64,000 nucleotides of DNA, taken from Roseibium sp. Sym1. GTDB lineage: Bacteria; Pseudomonadota; Alphaproteobacteria; Rhizobiales; Stappiaceae. Below the pieces are notes generated by a model. That model searched no databases. It was not told the origin of the DNA and worked only from the letters and a program-made list of their open reading frames with translations. Numbering within the stretch: position 1 is the stretch's first letter; each line of letters begins with the position of its first letter. A program made the position numbers and the translations under genes. This document shows positions 8,508 through 17,748 of the stretch, piece by piece. The stretch lies in assembly GCF_027359675.1 (NCBI RefSeq), contig NZ_CP114790.1, positions 1 through 64,000 on the forward strand, read 5' to 3'.

Positions 8508-10379
8508 CTACAGATCATCGCCATCGGATATCACCTTGAATTCTGCACCGAGCGAATAACAATCGGCGCGCGCTCCGAGCAACAATGCATCAAGTTGCTG
8601 CAACTGACGAACATCTTTGCTCGTTTTGTCTCCCAGATCCATTCTTTCGCGAGTGGTTTCGTAGACCGATTTGCGAACACGCGGCTGAAAAACAACGACC
8701 GTTTTTGCAAATTTTGATCCCAGTCCATCGAGTGTTCTGAAAAATTCGTCCCTGTTCTGCTGTCGCACGCCATCATGCCATACTGCATCTTTCAAAACGC
8801 CGTTGGCATTTGCAGTAAGCTTTTCCTTCAATAGCCCGCGGTCGATATGACGTAAGTTTTTGACCGCTTGCCCTGTCACCACCTCGTAATCGGGGACTGA
8901 CAGCTCTCGGTTTGTATTGTCTGACCCACTCCCTTTGACATGTATGAGCGTAAGTCTTGGTGGGTCGGTTTGATCGTCCAAATGAATGAAGTCTGCGGAC
9001 TCCATGGAACCGTCGTCGCAGACTAGCCAGCCTGTTGGAGCTCCGCGGTCCGCGAGGTTTGGCCAATGTTTTGCGACTAGACCAAAAAGCGACCTGTCGT
9101 CCTGGCTTCCGGTTTGTTCGACTGCAAATCTCTTTCCATCCAAAGGTTTTTCTTTGTCAAAAGCGGTGTCGTCCAGATCCATTCGAACCCAGTCCCAGTT
9201 CTCAAACCGTGCGTCGCGAAACCGGGTTTCGTAAAAATGACCACGCGAATATGTGTGGCCTGTGTCGAAGTATATCGTAAGATTTTCGGTATTCTGAAGC
9301 ACCTTTAAGACTTCCGCTTCGATCGCGTCCTGATCGAACCCTTCCAGTTTTCGGGCTTTCAGGCGAATTTTTGAATTCGAAGCGACTTCGAAATCGTAGG
9401 CCAACTTGCCAATTTGGTTTTCACCCCAAAAGACAGCAGTCTCAAAACTCGGACTCCCTTCAATCGCTGTCAGCTCGAATTTCGCGACATCTCCAAACTG
9501 CGCAATAAGGCGTGCATCATCGTTTGCCTCTCCTGCAGCGCCATCACGAACTTGCTCAGGGACGATGAGCGCCATGCCGTACGGCTGTTCGATCCCCTCG
9601 AGGGTATCGATAGTGGAAGCAAGTATTGGCAGTGGCCGGTCTGGCCGCCCCTCGTCTTCAATAAATTTGGCGGCCCGTGCCAGTATCAGATTAAGGTTTG
9701 TCGTGAATTCTTCCCAGGATTGCGATGGGCCCAGCCAAATGCGTCCCGAAGTCGGACTGGCCCCGACAATTTTGGAAGTTGCGACGTCTGATAGGCTCAT
9801 TGTCGACCGGACTGAACTGAAATAGTAGCTCTGGTCGCCGAGTGGATCGAGCGAGGATTCAAGTTCTTGCCCCGACAGAATTTTTGAATCCGGCTTGATG
9901 GCGGTTCTTGTGTGAATACCGCTAAGCCAAAGGGTCCTGACTTCGCTTTCCACGAAGGCCCGGTTGATCTGAATTGAAGTCAGGCGCGAAATGCTTGCAA
10001 ACGGACCATCAGTCGCGCTCACAATCTTGCGCACAATAGTGTTTCTCAAGCCGGTATCTGAGAACGAGATTGCGATGATGTTCGCTCGTTTCGCGACCAC
10101 AATCAGGTGGTGGGCAATATCCTGAAGTTCATCTCCGGAAAACCAACTTGGCGGCCGTTTTACCGAATAATGAGCCCACGATATTGCGGTACCTGCCACC
10201 TCGATATCCGGATCTTCAACAGTGGTAAATCGGGGCCTTTCTAGTTCCTTCTGATCTGCCGTTTCTTTAGCCAAGGTCTTAATTCGTGCCAGTATCGCGC
10301 TTGCAACCGGTGCGGCGCCTACTGCTGCAAACAGCGAGACAGACAGATATGGGGAACATTGTCCGCTTGAGATGGCCAT
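8508..10379 (-). CDS. 623-residue protein, stand-alone copy of the helicase C-terminal half, possible nuclease
   Basis: Not a family I can name. By eye, residues about 60-623 align along their length with residues about 583-1099 of the SF2 helicase at 12777-16076. Matched segments include IAISFSDTGLRN with LSIYASDYGRMR, YFDTGHTYS with YADGTHSYN, the block ending LTLIHVKG with LTLVHCKG, GQAVKNL with GQAQKCI, and VVVFQP with VVLVQP. The D-D-G, E, A-D and H-x-K-G pattern (456-483) resembles a divergent PD-(D/E)xK nuclease core, which is inference. There is no Walker motif, so it lacks the motor. The start has GGGGGG 6 bases upstream. It is last of three leftward genes (gap 56), after the papain-like gene, and its GC is lower than that of the CBASS genes. 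Confidence 0.7.
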   Translation of the reverse strand: MAISSGQCSPYLSVSLFAAVGAAPVASAILARIKTLAKETADQKELERPRFTTVEDPDIEVAGTAISWAHYSVKRPPSWFSGDELQDIAHHLIVVAKRANIIAISFSDTGLRNTIVRKIVSATDGPFASISRLTSIQINRAFVESEVRTLWLSGIHTRTAIKPDSKILSGQELESSLDPLGDQSYYFSSVRSTMSLSDVATSKIVGASPTSGRIWLGPSQSWEEFTTNLNLILARAAKFIEDEGRPDRPLPILASTIDTLEGIEQPYGMALIVPEQVRDGAAGEANDDARLIAQFGDVAKFELTAIEGSPSFETAVFWGENQIGKLAYDFEVASNSKIRLKARKLEGFDQDAIEAEVLKVLQNTENLTIYFDTGHTYSRGHFYETRFRDARFENWDWVRMDLDDTAFDKEKPLDGKRFAVEQTGSQDDRSLFGLVAKHWPNLADRGAPTGWLVCDDGSMESADFIHLDDQTDPPRLTLIHVKGSGSDNTNRELSVPDYEVVTGQAVKNLRHIDRGLLKEKLTANANGVLKDAVWHDGVRQQNRDEFFRTLDGLGSKFAKTVVVFQPRVRKSVYETTRERMDLGDKTSKDVRQLQQLDALLLGARADCYSLGAEFKVISDGDDL

Positions 10380-10434
10380 CTAGATCCCCCCTGAATTTCA
10401 ATCCCTTTGGCAAATAAACGAAGACTTCCAACCT

Positions 10435-11190
10435 CTACTTCCCGAGGTAATGTTCCGTATGCCACATTCCCTTTATGGGGACTGCTCCCTGCTGGTTTTT
10501 CTGAAATTCGTGCCACCAGCGTGCCGCTTGCCAGATCGCCTCGGGACAGCTGGCGCGGCTTTCCAAACCTGGTGTCAAATCGTATCCGTTGGCGGAACAC
10601 AGAGCTTCGATGAATGCGGCCGACGGAATTCCATAGCCATCGAACAGAGGATTGGTTGCCCGACCGACACCCCAGACATAGCCGAGCCAGAGCAACAGCA
10701 ATTCAACGCAATCAAGGTCCACACGCTGCTTCTTGAACTGCAGAATGGTCTTCTTCATTTCGCTCAGTTTCACCGGAAGCTGCAGGAGCGCAATGTTGGG
10801 GAACATGTTCTTGCTGGCGTAATTGGAGAGATGAGCCTCTTCAACGGCGTTGTCGGAGGGTGGGTAGCCAAATCCTTCCGCTGGCTCCAGAGAGATCTCC
10901 CAAATCGCACTCTTCTTGGTCGGAGCGGATCCTTGGAGAAGAACGACGTGTGACCAATGACTCGGGCTCATATCGTTTCTAAGGTGCCCCTGGGCGACAC
11001 GAGTGTGGAAATAGGCCTTCTGTTTACCGCCAATCAGGACCAGATAGGACAGGCCGCTTGCCCCCTCTTCAGCCGCGAGTTTCTTGAGATTTCTTTCGAC
11101 CCACTTCAGATTGTCTTCGTTTCTATGCCTGACCGTTTGCACGAATTCCGGATTCAGTTCTTTGGCCGACGAGGCAATGATGTTTAGCAT
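10435..11190 (-). CDS. putative permuted papain-like (YiiX/NlpC-type) enzyme
   Basis: 251 residues, no confident family. The order of potential catalytic residues suggests a permuted NlpC/P60 fold like YiiX/YaeF: a His in a hydrophobic strand (SHWSHVVLL, His81), an acidic residue one strand later (IWEISLE, Glu98), and a Cys at the start of a hydrophobic helix (LDCVELLLLWLGY, Cys161). Such enzymes cleave or transfer amide or acyl groups. There is no signal peptide, so it is probably cytoplasmic. AGGAG sits 8 bases upstream of the start. It follows the metallophosphatase gene by 21 bases and precedes the 623-residue gene by 56, so the three are probably one operon. The fold assignment is inferred from residue order only. 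Confidence 0.6.
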   Translation of the reverse strand: MLNIIASSAKELNPEFVQTVRHRNEDNLKWVERNLKKLAAEEGASGLSYLVLIGGKQKAYFHTRVAQGHLRNDMSPSHWSHVVLLQGSAPTKKSAIWEISLEPAEGFGYPPSDNAVEEAHLSNYASKNMFPNIALLQLPVKLSEMKKTILQFKKQRVDLDCVELLLLWLGYVWGVGRATNPLFDGYGIPSAAFIEALCSANGYDLTPGLESRASCPEAIWQAARWWHEFQKNQQGAVPIKGMWHTEHYLGK

Positions 11191-11211
11191 CTGAAATCTC
11201 CTGGAAGCCGG

Positions 11212-12642
11212 TCACCTGAGAAGTCCAAGCGGGACTTCCCTCGGATTGGCCGGGCGTTTGTGGATTTCGTAGTAGGTAACTTTGGCTTCGAGCGTGCTGG
11301 CGGCTTTGCGCAACGCGAGCATGGCAAATTGATCGCCCTGGTGCTTGTAGACCACTTCAGTTCGGTAGCGCTTGCCGAAGACCTGCTGGGCAAAATACGG
11401 CTCGGCGTCTGGCGCCGAAGAATGCCGCGGCCAACGCGTCTCCTCGCCTTTGAAAAACTTCCGAAACCCTGCCCCGATATTGTTGAGCTGGTCGCTGCCA
11501 ACAGTAGACACCAAAGAGGAAGGCGAGCAGATGATTTCAATAAATCTGGTCTGCCCTGATTCCTTGATCCTGGTAACGCGTCCCCAATGCACATCCCCTG
11601 TCAGAAGCAATACTGGACGACCGGCGTTAGATAGGCGCTGAAGTGCTGTAACAATGCTTGCATAGTCGCGGTAATTGGGGAGCATCCAATCCGCAACGGC
11701 CCCCTGAAACTCGCCCACCGGTTTATCCAGAAGGGATTGGCCGGTCACCACGGCACCAATTTTCTTTTCATCGATTAACCGGTCCACCCAATCGTTCAGT
11801 TGCTGAAGTCCGCTGGGAGCAAGGGTTGCGCTGCGGTCTTCTTCCCGGTGGGTACGCTGATCAAGGACCATGATCGAAAGTGGATCGACATCAATTTCAA
11901 TGTTGTCTCCCCGCTGTTCCGGCGCGGCACATTGAAAGGCGTCATAGAGTTGGTCTGCAGCACTCTTCCAGCGTTGTCGAGATTCCTGCTTCCAGGAGTT
12001 CTGTATAATTGGCGAGCGATGCGGAAAATTGTTCCAATATTCATGATCGTCTGGACAAAAGACTGCCGGAGCGGATTTCAACAGGGCATCAAGACCAAAA
12101 TACGTCGTCCAGTTGGTCCTGTAATATCTTTCAAATCTTTCGGCTAATTTGGCCTCGTTATCGGGGTAATTGTTCAGTGTAGGCAGGTCGAGATAGACTT
12201 GGTCGCCCATAAACAGGGAAAGATCCTGTCGTTCTGCAGCCGGAATTTTCAGATAGGTTTGCGACACCAAGGCTTGATGGTTTTCGGCCTGATGAAAGCA
12301 AGAAATCAGCAGAATTCGAAACCAGGTGTCTGACGACACTGTTTCCGGGAAGTGCCTGATCTTCAATTCAGCTGACTGGCCCTGTGTCGCAACTGAAACC
12401 CTGTTGACGGGTGAGAACGAGCCTTCAACCGCGAACTCGTAGACACCTGTGAAGGATGCCGCGCCAAATTTGTGAACCGGTGCGAGTGGGTGCAATATTG
12501 TCGGCTCAACAGTCCGGTCGTTGAGCTGCCAATTCAGTCGAATGGAAGGGGTTTCTTCCCCCGCATCATCAACGCACAACCATACGCGCAATTTATTCTT
12601 TGGCGCTGTTCGCGTGAGAAGTGTTAAATTAGTCACAGCCAA
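11212..12642 (-). CDS. PhoD-like metallophosphatase-family protein
   Basis: 476 residues. An N-terminal beta-rich region (about 1-100) is followed by a calcineurin-like metal centre of PhoD type: ISCFHQ, MGDQVYLD, CPDDHEYWNN and LTGDVHWGR, in the order expected for the family. PhoD enzymes are usually exported phosphodiesterases/phosphatases, but there is no Tat or Sec signal here, so this one is probably cytoplasmic and may act on nucleotides or another intracellular ester. No ATG is near the start: the frame opens with TTG at 12642 or GTG at 12636, and an in-frame TGA lies just upstream. It heads the three-gene leftward group, 134 bases after the helicase stop. The substrate is unknown. Confidence 0.72.
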   Translation of the reverse strand: MAVTNLTLLTRTAPKNKLRVWLCVDDAGEETPSIRLNWQLNDRTVEPTILHPLAPVHKFGAASFTGVYEFAVEGSFSPVNRVSVATQGQSAELKIRHFPETVSSDTWFRILLISCFHQAENHQALVSQTYLKIPAAERQDLSLFMGDQVYLDLPTLNNYPDNEAKLAERFERYYRTNWTTYFGLDALLKSAPAVFCPDDHEYWNNFPHRSPIIQNSWKQESRQRWKSAADQLYDAFQCAAPEQRGDNIEIDVDPLSIMVLDQRTHREEDRSATLAPSGLQQLNDWVDRLIDEKKIGAVVTGQSLLDKPVGEFQGAVADWMLPNYRDYASIVTALQRLSNAGRPVLLLTGDVHWGRVTRIKESGQTRFIEIICSPSSLVSTVGSDQLNNIGAGFRKFFKGEETRWPRHSSAPDAEPYFAQQVFGKRYRTEVVYKHQGDQFAMLALRKAASTLEAKVTYYEIHKRPANPREVPLGLLR

Positions 12643-12776
12643 AGACCCATCATTTGGATATCAAAGTCTAATCAATTCGAGCTTCCACAATCAAGAGTTT
12701 AACCAATTCAGCCGCACGCCCTTCTTTGTCGTGTCATGATGACGAATTTTTTCAGATTTTAGGCCAGCTAACCACG

Positions 12777-15700
12777 TCAATCGGCTCCGGCTGCGTTGAG
12801 GATGACGCGGAAACTGGCGTCCGTAGTCTTCTTCAAAAAGAGCTCTGTAGTCGCCAGCAACTGAAGGATGGGAACGGTTACGCTATCGGAGTTTGCGCCC
12901 GGCTGCACAAGGACGACCTCGAACTCAAGACGCGATTTTCGAGCCTTCTCCTTGAAGTACGAGAGCTCGCGCTGCCCGCCCTTTAGGAACCGAGTGTTCC
13001 CTGTTGCCGTCCACTGCGCCTCGCGCCGTTTAAGGTCTCTAACGAGGCGCTCTACACCCTTGTGCTTCTTGGTAATGCACTTCTGAGCTTGGCCGCAGAC
13101 GAAATAGAAGTTTTCGATGAGAGCGGAGACGCGGCCTCCGATGGCACCTTTGCAGTGGACCAGCGTCAGCTTGATGGTGCTCTCATCGATGTCCTTCAGG
13201 CATACGAGGTCGCCGGCCTCGGCCTTGCCGTCATCGTTGAAGACCAGGTCGTGCTCGTCTTGCAGTTGTTCGAAGGCGCGGTACTGAATGGTCGCCGCGT
13301 CGCCGGCTTTGCCAATGGATTCTTTGTTGAGCGGCACGTCTTTGAAATCCCAGGCCTCCAACTGGTCCTTGGGATAAACACCCGCTTCAAGGTTCGTCGG
13401 TATGTGATAGCAGTTGTACGAGTGCGTGCCATCCGCGTAGCGGATCACAACCGGATCGCGCTGGAGGTAGACCTCTAGCGGTTCGGCTTCCCTAGTCACG
13501 CGCTTGAACATTACAGCGGGACCGGATTTGCGCTCATATGCGTACCCGCCGGGAAGGCTCTCCGAAATCTTCAGCTGATATATGGCTTGAGTGTCCTCGG
13601 CCTCGAAGCTGACGTTGACCGTGCCATCATCTTCGACGGATTCGATACCGACATCCACCTCGTAAAGCAGTTTCTCAACCTTGCCGAAGAAGATGGCCTG
13701 CCGTTCGCTTTGGTTCTGTTGAGCCTGCTCGCCCCACTCAGCGGAGATGGCGTGTGAGGTGTGCGGAGCGGTCAGTTTGATGGGCTTGAGGAAGCCTTTG
13801 ATGATGTTTTTCACGTCGTCGTCGTCCGACGTGACTTTGTTCCACGTAGACTTCGTCCAGGCGACCCAATCCGCGACCGAACCAGACTTGCGTTGCTGCC
13901 AAACCTTGCCTCGGCGTTTAGCTCCACCCCAAAGGACGCGCTCGCCGTCCTCGTATCCGACACAGGCAATGTTATTGAGTTCAGCTTCGGACTTATCGAT
14001 GTGTCCAAGACCTTCGGTGACATTCGCCCCGAAGTAGGTCGTGAAGCTGATCGCGCCAACACGGCGCGAACCGAGATTTTTCACGAGCGGTAGTTCCACG
14101 CCGTTCAGAATGTTGAAAATAGCGTCGCCGCTGAAGAGCTCGACATCATCGCCCGCAATAGCCTTCGCCATCCGCTCGGTCCGCATTCGACCGTAATCGC
14201 TGGCGTAAATAGACAATACGCCCTCGTCTTTGTCCCAGCGGGCGATAACGAGGTCGTAGAGGGTGTTCACAACGTTCTGGTAGTCGCCCCATTTGACCTC
14301 TTCCATCTGCGCGACCACCGCCACAAAAAGTCTGTCCTTGGAGTCGAGGGCATACCAGGTCTCGGCGGCGGCCGGCAGGACACCGGCGTATTTTAGTGGC
14401 ATCCAGTCCTTGCACTTAGTCCTGTAAAACTGAGTCGAGATGGCGGGGCGGAGGTTCCAGAGCGAAAGCTCCATGGCGAGCGTGCCGTTCAGCTTAAGCT
14501 GTTCGATGACGTTCTGCAGCCGTAGCTCGTCATCAATGCGCTCTTCACTTAGACGGCGGATCAATAGGTCCCAATCCGCGCCCTCGGCGTAGAGCGCGGC
14601 GAGCTTCTTCTCTGCGTCGGGGTCTGCGATATTCGTGACGACGGTCGCGTTGCCCACGTCCTTAGGGCCTTTACGCGTGAACCGGCCGATGAACTGGAGC
14701 GTGATGGCAAGCGACTTGTGCGTGTCATGCAGCGCCGCGAGCTTGAGCTGAGCGAAATCGAAGCCCTCGCCGAGCATGTTGACACAGATGACGATGCGCG
14801 AGCCCGTGCTCTTGCGGTTGTGGAGCGCCGCCAACGCCGCGCGATTCTGGCTGTCCGGCCTCTCTGAATAGACCTTCACTGGTGCGAACTCTGGGGCGAG
14901 CCGCTCGTAGATCTCAGCGAGATCATCGGCGCGCGCCTGCGTTTCAGTGCGCGCCATCAGAATGTGGTCGAGTTTCTGCTCGTTTACGTCGTTCCGCAGA
15001 GCTTCTATGGCCGCACGAGCGACGACCTCATCGCGCGTCTTCTGGTCGCCGTACTCTTCAACGGTCCTGAGATTGATTTTTTTGTAGTAGCCGGCGCGCT
15101 GAGCGTCGCCGAGTTTGTAGTTGAAGATAATCTTGCCATCTACGCGCTGGTCGTCCCGGCGGAACGGCGTCGCCGTGAACTGGAGGACCTTCCCGCTGCT
15201 GAAGCGGTCTCGGACTGAGCGCCAGGTCCGCGCGGTGATGTGGTGCGCCTCATCAACGAAAAGGTGTGAGCATCCGTCGATTAGCGTCGCGGTGGCGGTC
15301 GCGTCGGAAGCCTCCAGTGAGTTTGGCAGTGCGATGATGATGTTCGCGTTCTCCAGAAGTTCTTCGGCCTCGTTGACGTTGCGGATGCCACCGGAGATGA
15401 GTGCCACACGGGGGCCGGATAACTCGCCTGGGATCGATTTGGCCGTAGGTAAATAGCCAAGGGTTGCAAACTTATCCGCGATTTGGTCACGTAAGGGTAC
15501 GCCCGACACCAGCACGAGAGTGCGGGCTGGTCGAAGATATACTTGTGCGGCAAGCATGGTCTCGGTCTTGCCTGTCCCCGTCGGCAGCACGACCGTCGCG
15601 GGCTCAAACGTGTCGCTCACGGCGAAGTGGGCAGCGATAGCATGGAGAGCGCCGAACTGCGGAAGACGCAGGCCTGGCTCGTCATTCTGGCCCTCCAGCC

Positions 15701-16076
15701 GAAAGCTGAACTGGTTCTCCCATGTGGTTAGCAGCTTCTCGGGCGTGTCGACGCGCTGGGTAAGCGGTTCTACAACGTCCCATTGCAAGGTCATGGTCTC
15801 GGGGATCGTAGCGTTACGTGCTAGGCCTGCCGCCAGGACAGGCAGATCCGTCTCGCGGCGCTTCGCACCTTTGCGGCGGATATAGAGTTGGTCGTATGGT
15901 GGCCTTAGTTCGGTCTTGACTAGGTCATGACCCGGCATGTCGCTTACGAAAATGCGGGCGCGTGTCGTGGCTCCGCGGAACACGACCTGCCTGACTGCAT
16001 TGCGGCCGACCTTTACCCGAAGCTCCGGCAAGGGCGGCAGAGTGAGTCGGCCCCTCCAGTCCTCGAACATGCTCAT
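12777..16076 (-). CDS. SF2 DEAD/DEAH helicase with long C-terminal module
   Basis: 1099 residues from the ATG at 16076, which has AGGGGG 5 bases upstream; a GTG two codons earlier is possible. Helicase motifs appear in order: LPTGTGKTE (Walker A, about 165-171), VDEAHH (275-279), TATPFRRD (301-308), MLGEGFDF and QFIGRFTRKG (461-470). This is the layout of type III restriction/UvrB-like SF2 translocases. The C-terminal 500 residues form a separate module ending with a putative nuclease-like core (DDGKAEAGDL, then LTLVHCKG at 970-977). That whole module is repeated as a separate gene at 8508-10379. The context is a defence island, so restriction or abortive infection is likely, but no named system was recognised. 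Confidence 0.8.
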   Translation of the reverse strand: MSMFEDWRGRLTLPPLPELRVKVGRNAVRQVVFRGATTRARIFVSDMPGHDLVKTELRPPYDQLYIRRKGAKRRETDLPVLAAGLARNATIPETMTLQWDVVEPLTQRVDTPEKLLTTWENQFSFRLEGQNDEPGLRLPQFGALHAIAAHFAVSDTFEPATVVLPTGTGKTETMLAAQVYLRPARTLVLVSGVPLRDQIADKFATLGYLPTAKSIPGELSGPRVALISGGIRNVNEAEELLENANIIIALPNSLEASDATATATLIDGCSHLFVDEAHHITARTWRSVRDRFSSGKVLQFTATPFRRDDQRVDGKIIFNYKLGDAQRAGYYKKINLRTVEEYGDQKTRDEVVARAAIEALRNDVNEQKLDHILMARTETQARADDLAEIYERLAPEFAPVKVYSERPDSQNRAALAALHNRKSTGSRIVICVNMLGEGFDFAQLKLAALHDTHKSLAITLQFIGRFTRKGPKDVGNATVVTNIADPDAEKKLAALYAEGADWDLLIRRLSEERIDDELRLQNVIEQLKLNGTLAMELSLWNLRPAISTQFYRTKCKDWMPLKYAGVLPAAAETWYALDSKDRLFVAVVAQMEEVKWGDYQNVVNTLYDLVIARWDKDEGVLSIYASDYGRMRTERMAKAIAGDDVELFSGDAIFNILNGVELPLVKNLGSRRVGAISFTTYFGANVTEGLGHIDKSEAELNNIACVGYEDGERVLWGGAKRRGKVWQQRKSGSVADWVAWTKSTWNKVTSDDDDVKNIIKGFLKPIKLTAPHTSHAISAEWGEQAQQNQSERQAIFFGKVEKLLYEVDVGIESVEDDGTVNVSFEAEDTQAIYQLKISESLPGGYAYERKSGPAVMFKRVTREAEPLEVYLQRDPVVIRYADGTHSYNCYHIPTNLEAGVYPKDQLEAWDFKDVPLNKESIGKAGDAATIQYRAFEQLQDEHDLVFNDDGKAEAGDLVCLKDIDESTIKLTLVHCKGAIGGRVSALIENFYFVCGQAQKCITKKHKGVERLVRDLKRREAQWTATGNTRFLKGGQRELSYFKEKARKSRLEFEVVLVQPGANSDSVTVPILQLLATTELFLKKTTDASFRVILNAAGAD

Positions 16077-16359
16077 CGTCACCCCCTGGTGTGACGGCAG
16101 CGATTACGTGCGCCGCTCATTGCTAGGACAAAAAAATCTAGACGCTTGCGGCCAATGCTTCAACCAGGGCGAGTGGCGACGAATAGTTTACTGCCAGGCT
16201 CAGCGTGAGCGTTGCCCTGTATCAGCTTCAGGCACAAGCGAATTTTCGAGATTCGCCGCAATCCATCCCATTTTCTTTAGTGTCTGCAACCAACAACTAA
16301 CGGCGACTTTTAGGAAATAGCCGTAATAAGCTGAGCGTCCGAAATGCGGCGCGAAGCGT

Positions 16360-17466
16360 TCACAAAATCCCCCACGCCCGATACCGTCCCCTCCCCGTCA
16401 TCTCCCGCACACCGAGAGCACTGACTAGATTGAGCGCCCCTCGTGGCGTGATCCCTGCCGCCTTGGCAAGCATGTGCGCAGACACAATCGGCCGCGACAA
16501 AATGAGTTCGATCGCAGCCGGCAGGCTGCTATTAGATCTCTTGCCGACAGCGCGCCGCTCGAGTTGCCGCTTCGCGAGCGTCAGCCGATCAATATCCTTC
16601 ATTCCTCTGGATGCAGCTGCAGTCATAGCATCGAGAAAGCCAACCAACCTCGTCGTCCGGTCTCGCGCACGCCGGCGTTCACGCGGGATATCTCGAAGCC
16701 CCAGGGAGTAAGCGAAGAGGTGCGACCGGACCTTTCCTCGCGATCTTAGAAAATCCGAAACGAGCAGCTGCCCAAGCCAATGCTGCCGCTGCAGCGGTTC
16801 AAGACGCTCCCATGCATCCCACAGAAGCGCAGCAGCCAAGGTCGCCGGAAGCGCTTCAACATTTCTGACCAACTCGAGCCATTCAGAGATCCGTTCGGAT
16901 TCGTCCCAATCTGGATCCCGAATGACCAACTCGCCCACAATGAGTTCAGGTTGCCGGGTTCTGGTGGATCCGGAGGGAACGGCTTCCACCAGCCAGCTGG
17001 TTTCCGCAAGCACCTCGTCGATCTCCGCCAATTCCGGAGGAACTGCATCGTGCTCGTCCGTTTCGAGGTCCCTCCCCTCCCCTCTCCTTTTGAGTGTTCT
17101 GGGAAGCTCATCCTCCTGCTCGGCAATCCCTGCAAAGGCCATGATCCCAGTTCGCGAGACCGCCCAGCCCGGATCGTTTCTCACTGCCCGTCGTCTTGCC
17201 CGCACGATCCGGTGCGCAATGACGAGTTCATGGCTTGGTGCACGAACGTCCATCTGGGCATCGTGCAGAACCAGGTCTTCCAGATGGACGAGTTCACCGG
17301 CAACCCACATGCTGGAGACGGCCTCGAAGAAATCGGCCCGCTCTGCAAAGCCCTGTCCGACTTCTGAGCGGGCGACACGCTCATCAAACCGCGCCAGCGC
17401 GTCCTCCGCCGCCGATATCGGCTCTATCAAAGCCTCAAGGTTCAGTTTTCCAATTTCATAAGGCAT
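16360..17466 (-). CDS. RHE_PE00001-family protein (DUF1612 plus HTH)
   Basis: 368 residues. It begins MPYEIGKLNLEALIEPISAAEDALARFDERVARS, the start I associate with the RHE_PE00001/DUF1612 family found on rhizobial and related plasmids. It ends with a helix-turn-helix-like region (about 315-368, including SAHMLAKAAGITPRGALNLVSALGVREMTGRGRYRAWGIL) suited to DNA binding. The function is not established; a Fic-related or regulatory role has been suggested for neighbours of this family, but the sequence alone does not decide. It is transcribed away from a serine recombinase across a 282-base region holding an inverted repeat. It may be plasmid maintenance cargo and not part of the helicase system. 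Confidence 0.7.
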   Translation of the reverse strand: MPYEIGKLNLEALIEPISAAEDALARFDERVARSEVGQGFAERADFFEAVSSMWVAGELVHLEDLVLHDAQMDVRAPSHELVIAHRIVRARRRAVRNDPGWAVSRTGIMAFAGIAEQEDELPRTLKRRGEGRDLETDEHDAVPPELAEIDEVLAETSWLVEAVPSGSTRTRQPELIVGELVIRDPDWDESERISEWLELVRNVEALPATLAAALLWDAWERLEPLQRQHWLGQLLVSDFLRSRGKVRSHLFAYSLGLRDIPRERRRARDRTTRLVGFLDAMTAAASRGMKDIDRLTLAKRQLERRAVGKRSNSSLPAAIELILSRPIVSAHMLAKAAGITPRGALNLVSALGVREMTGRGRYRAWGIL

Positions 17467-17492
17467 TGTATTATCGCGGTTTCCACATCTAT

Positions 17493-17521
17493 ACGGAAGT
17501 TATCACGTAATTTGCTTCCGT
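17493..17521. repeat. inverted repeat between divergent genes
   Basis: Perfect 7-base arms ACGGAAG and CTTCCGT with a 15-base AT-rich centre. It lies 27 bases upstream of the RHE_PE00001 start and about 228 bases before the recombinase start. It could be an operator for the HTH protein or part of a recombination (res-like) site. Its role is inferred from position only. Confidence 0.5.
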
Positions 17522-17748
17522 CATAGATTACCCCTTCAACTCACATTCGCCGAAATACAGTCTGACGCCTTCTGAATTGAACAAAGGCCCTGCAATCCGT
17601 GCTCAGATCGACGAGAAGGCTCGGTTTTCCTGGGGTTTTGACGGTTCAGATCGTGGAAAAGGCGCTCAAGAGACGTTTACAAACGATCGGTTATCCGTAT
17701 CTTCTTTATTTGGAAATTCGCTCTCTTATCGGCTCTCAGGCGTCCCAA

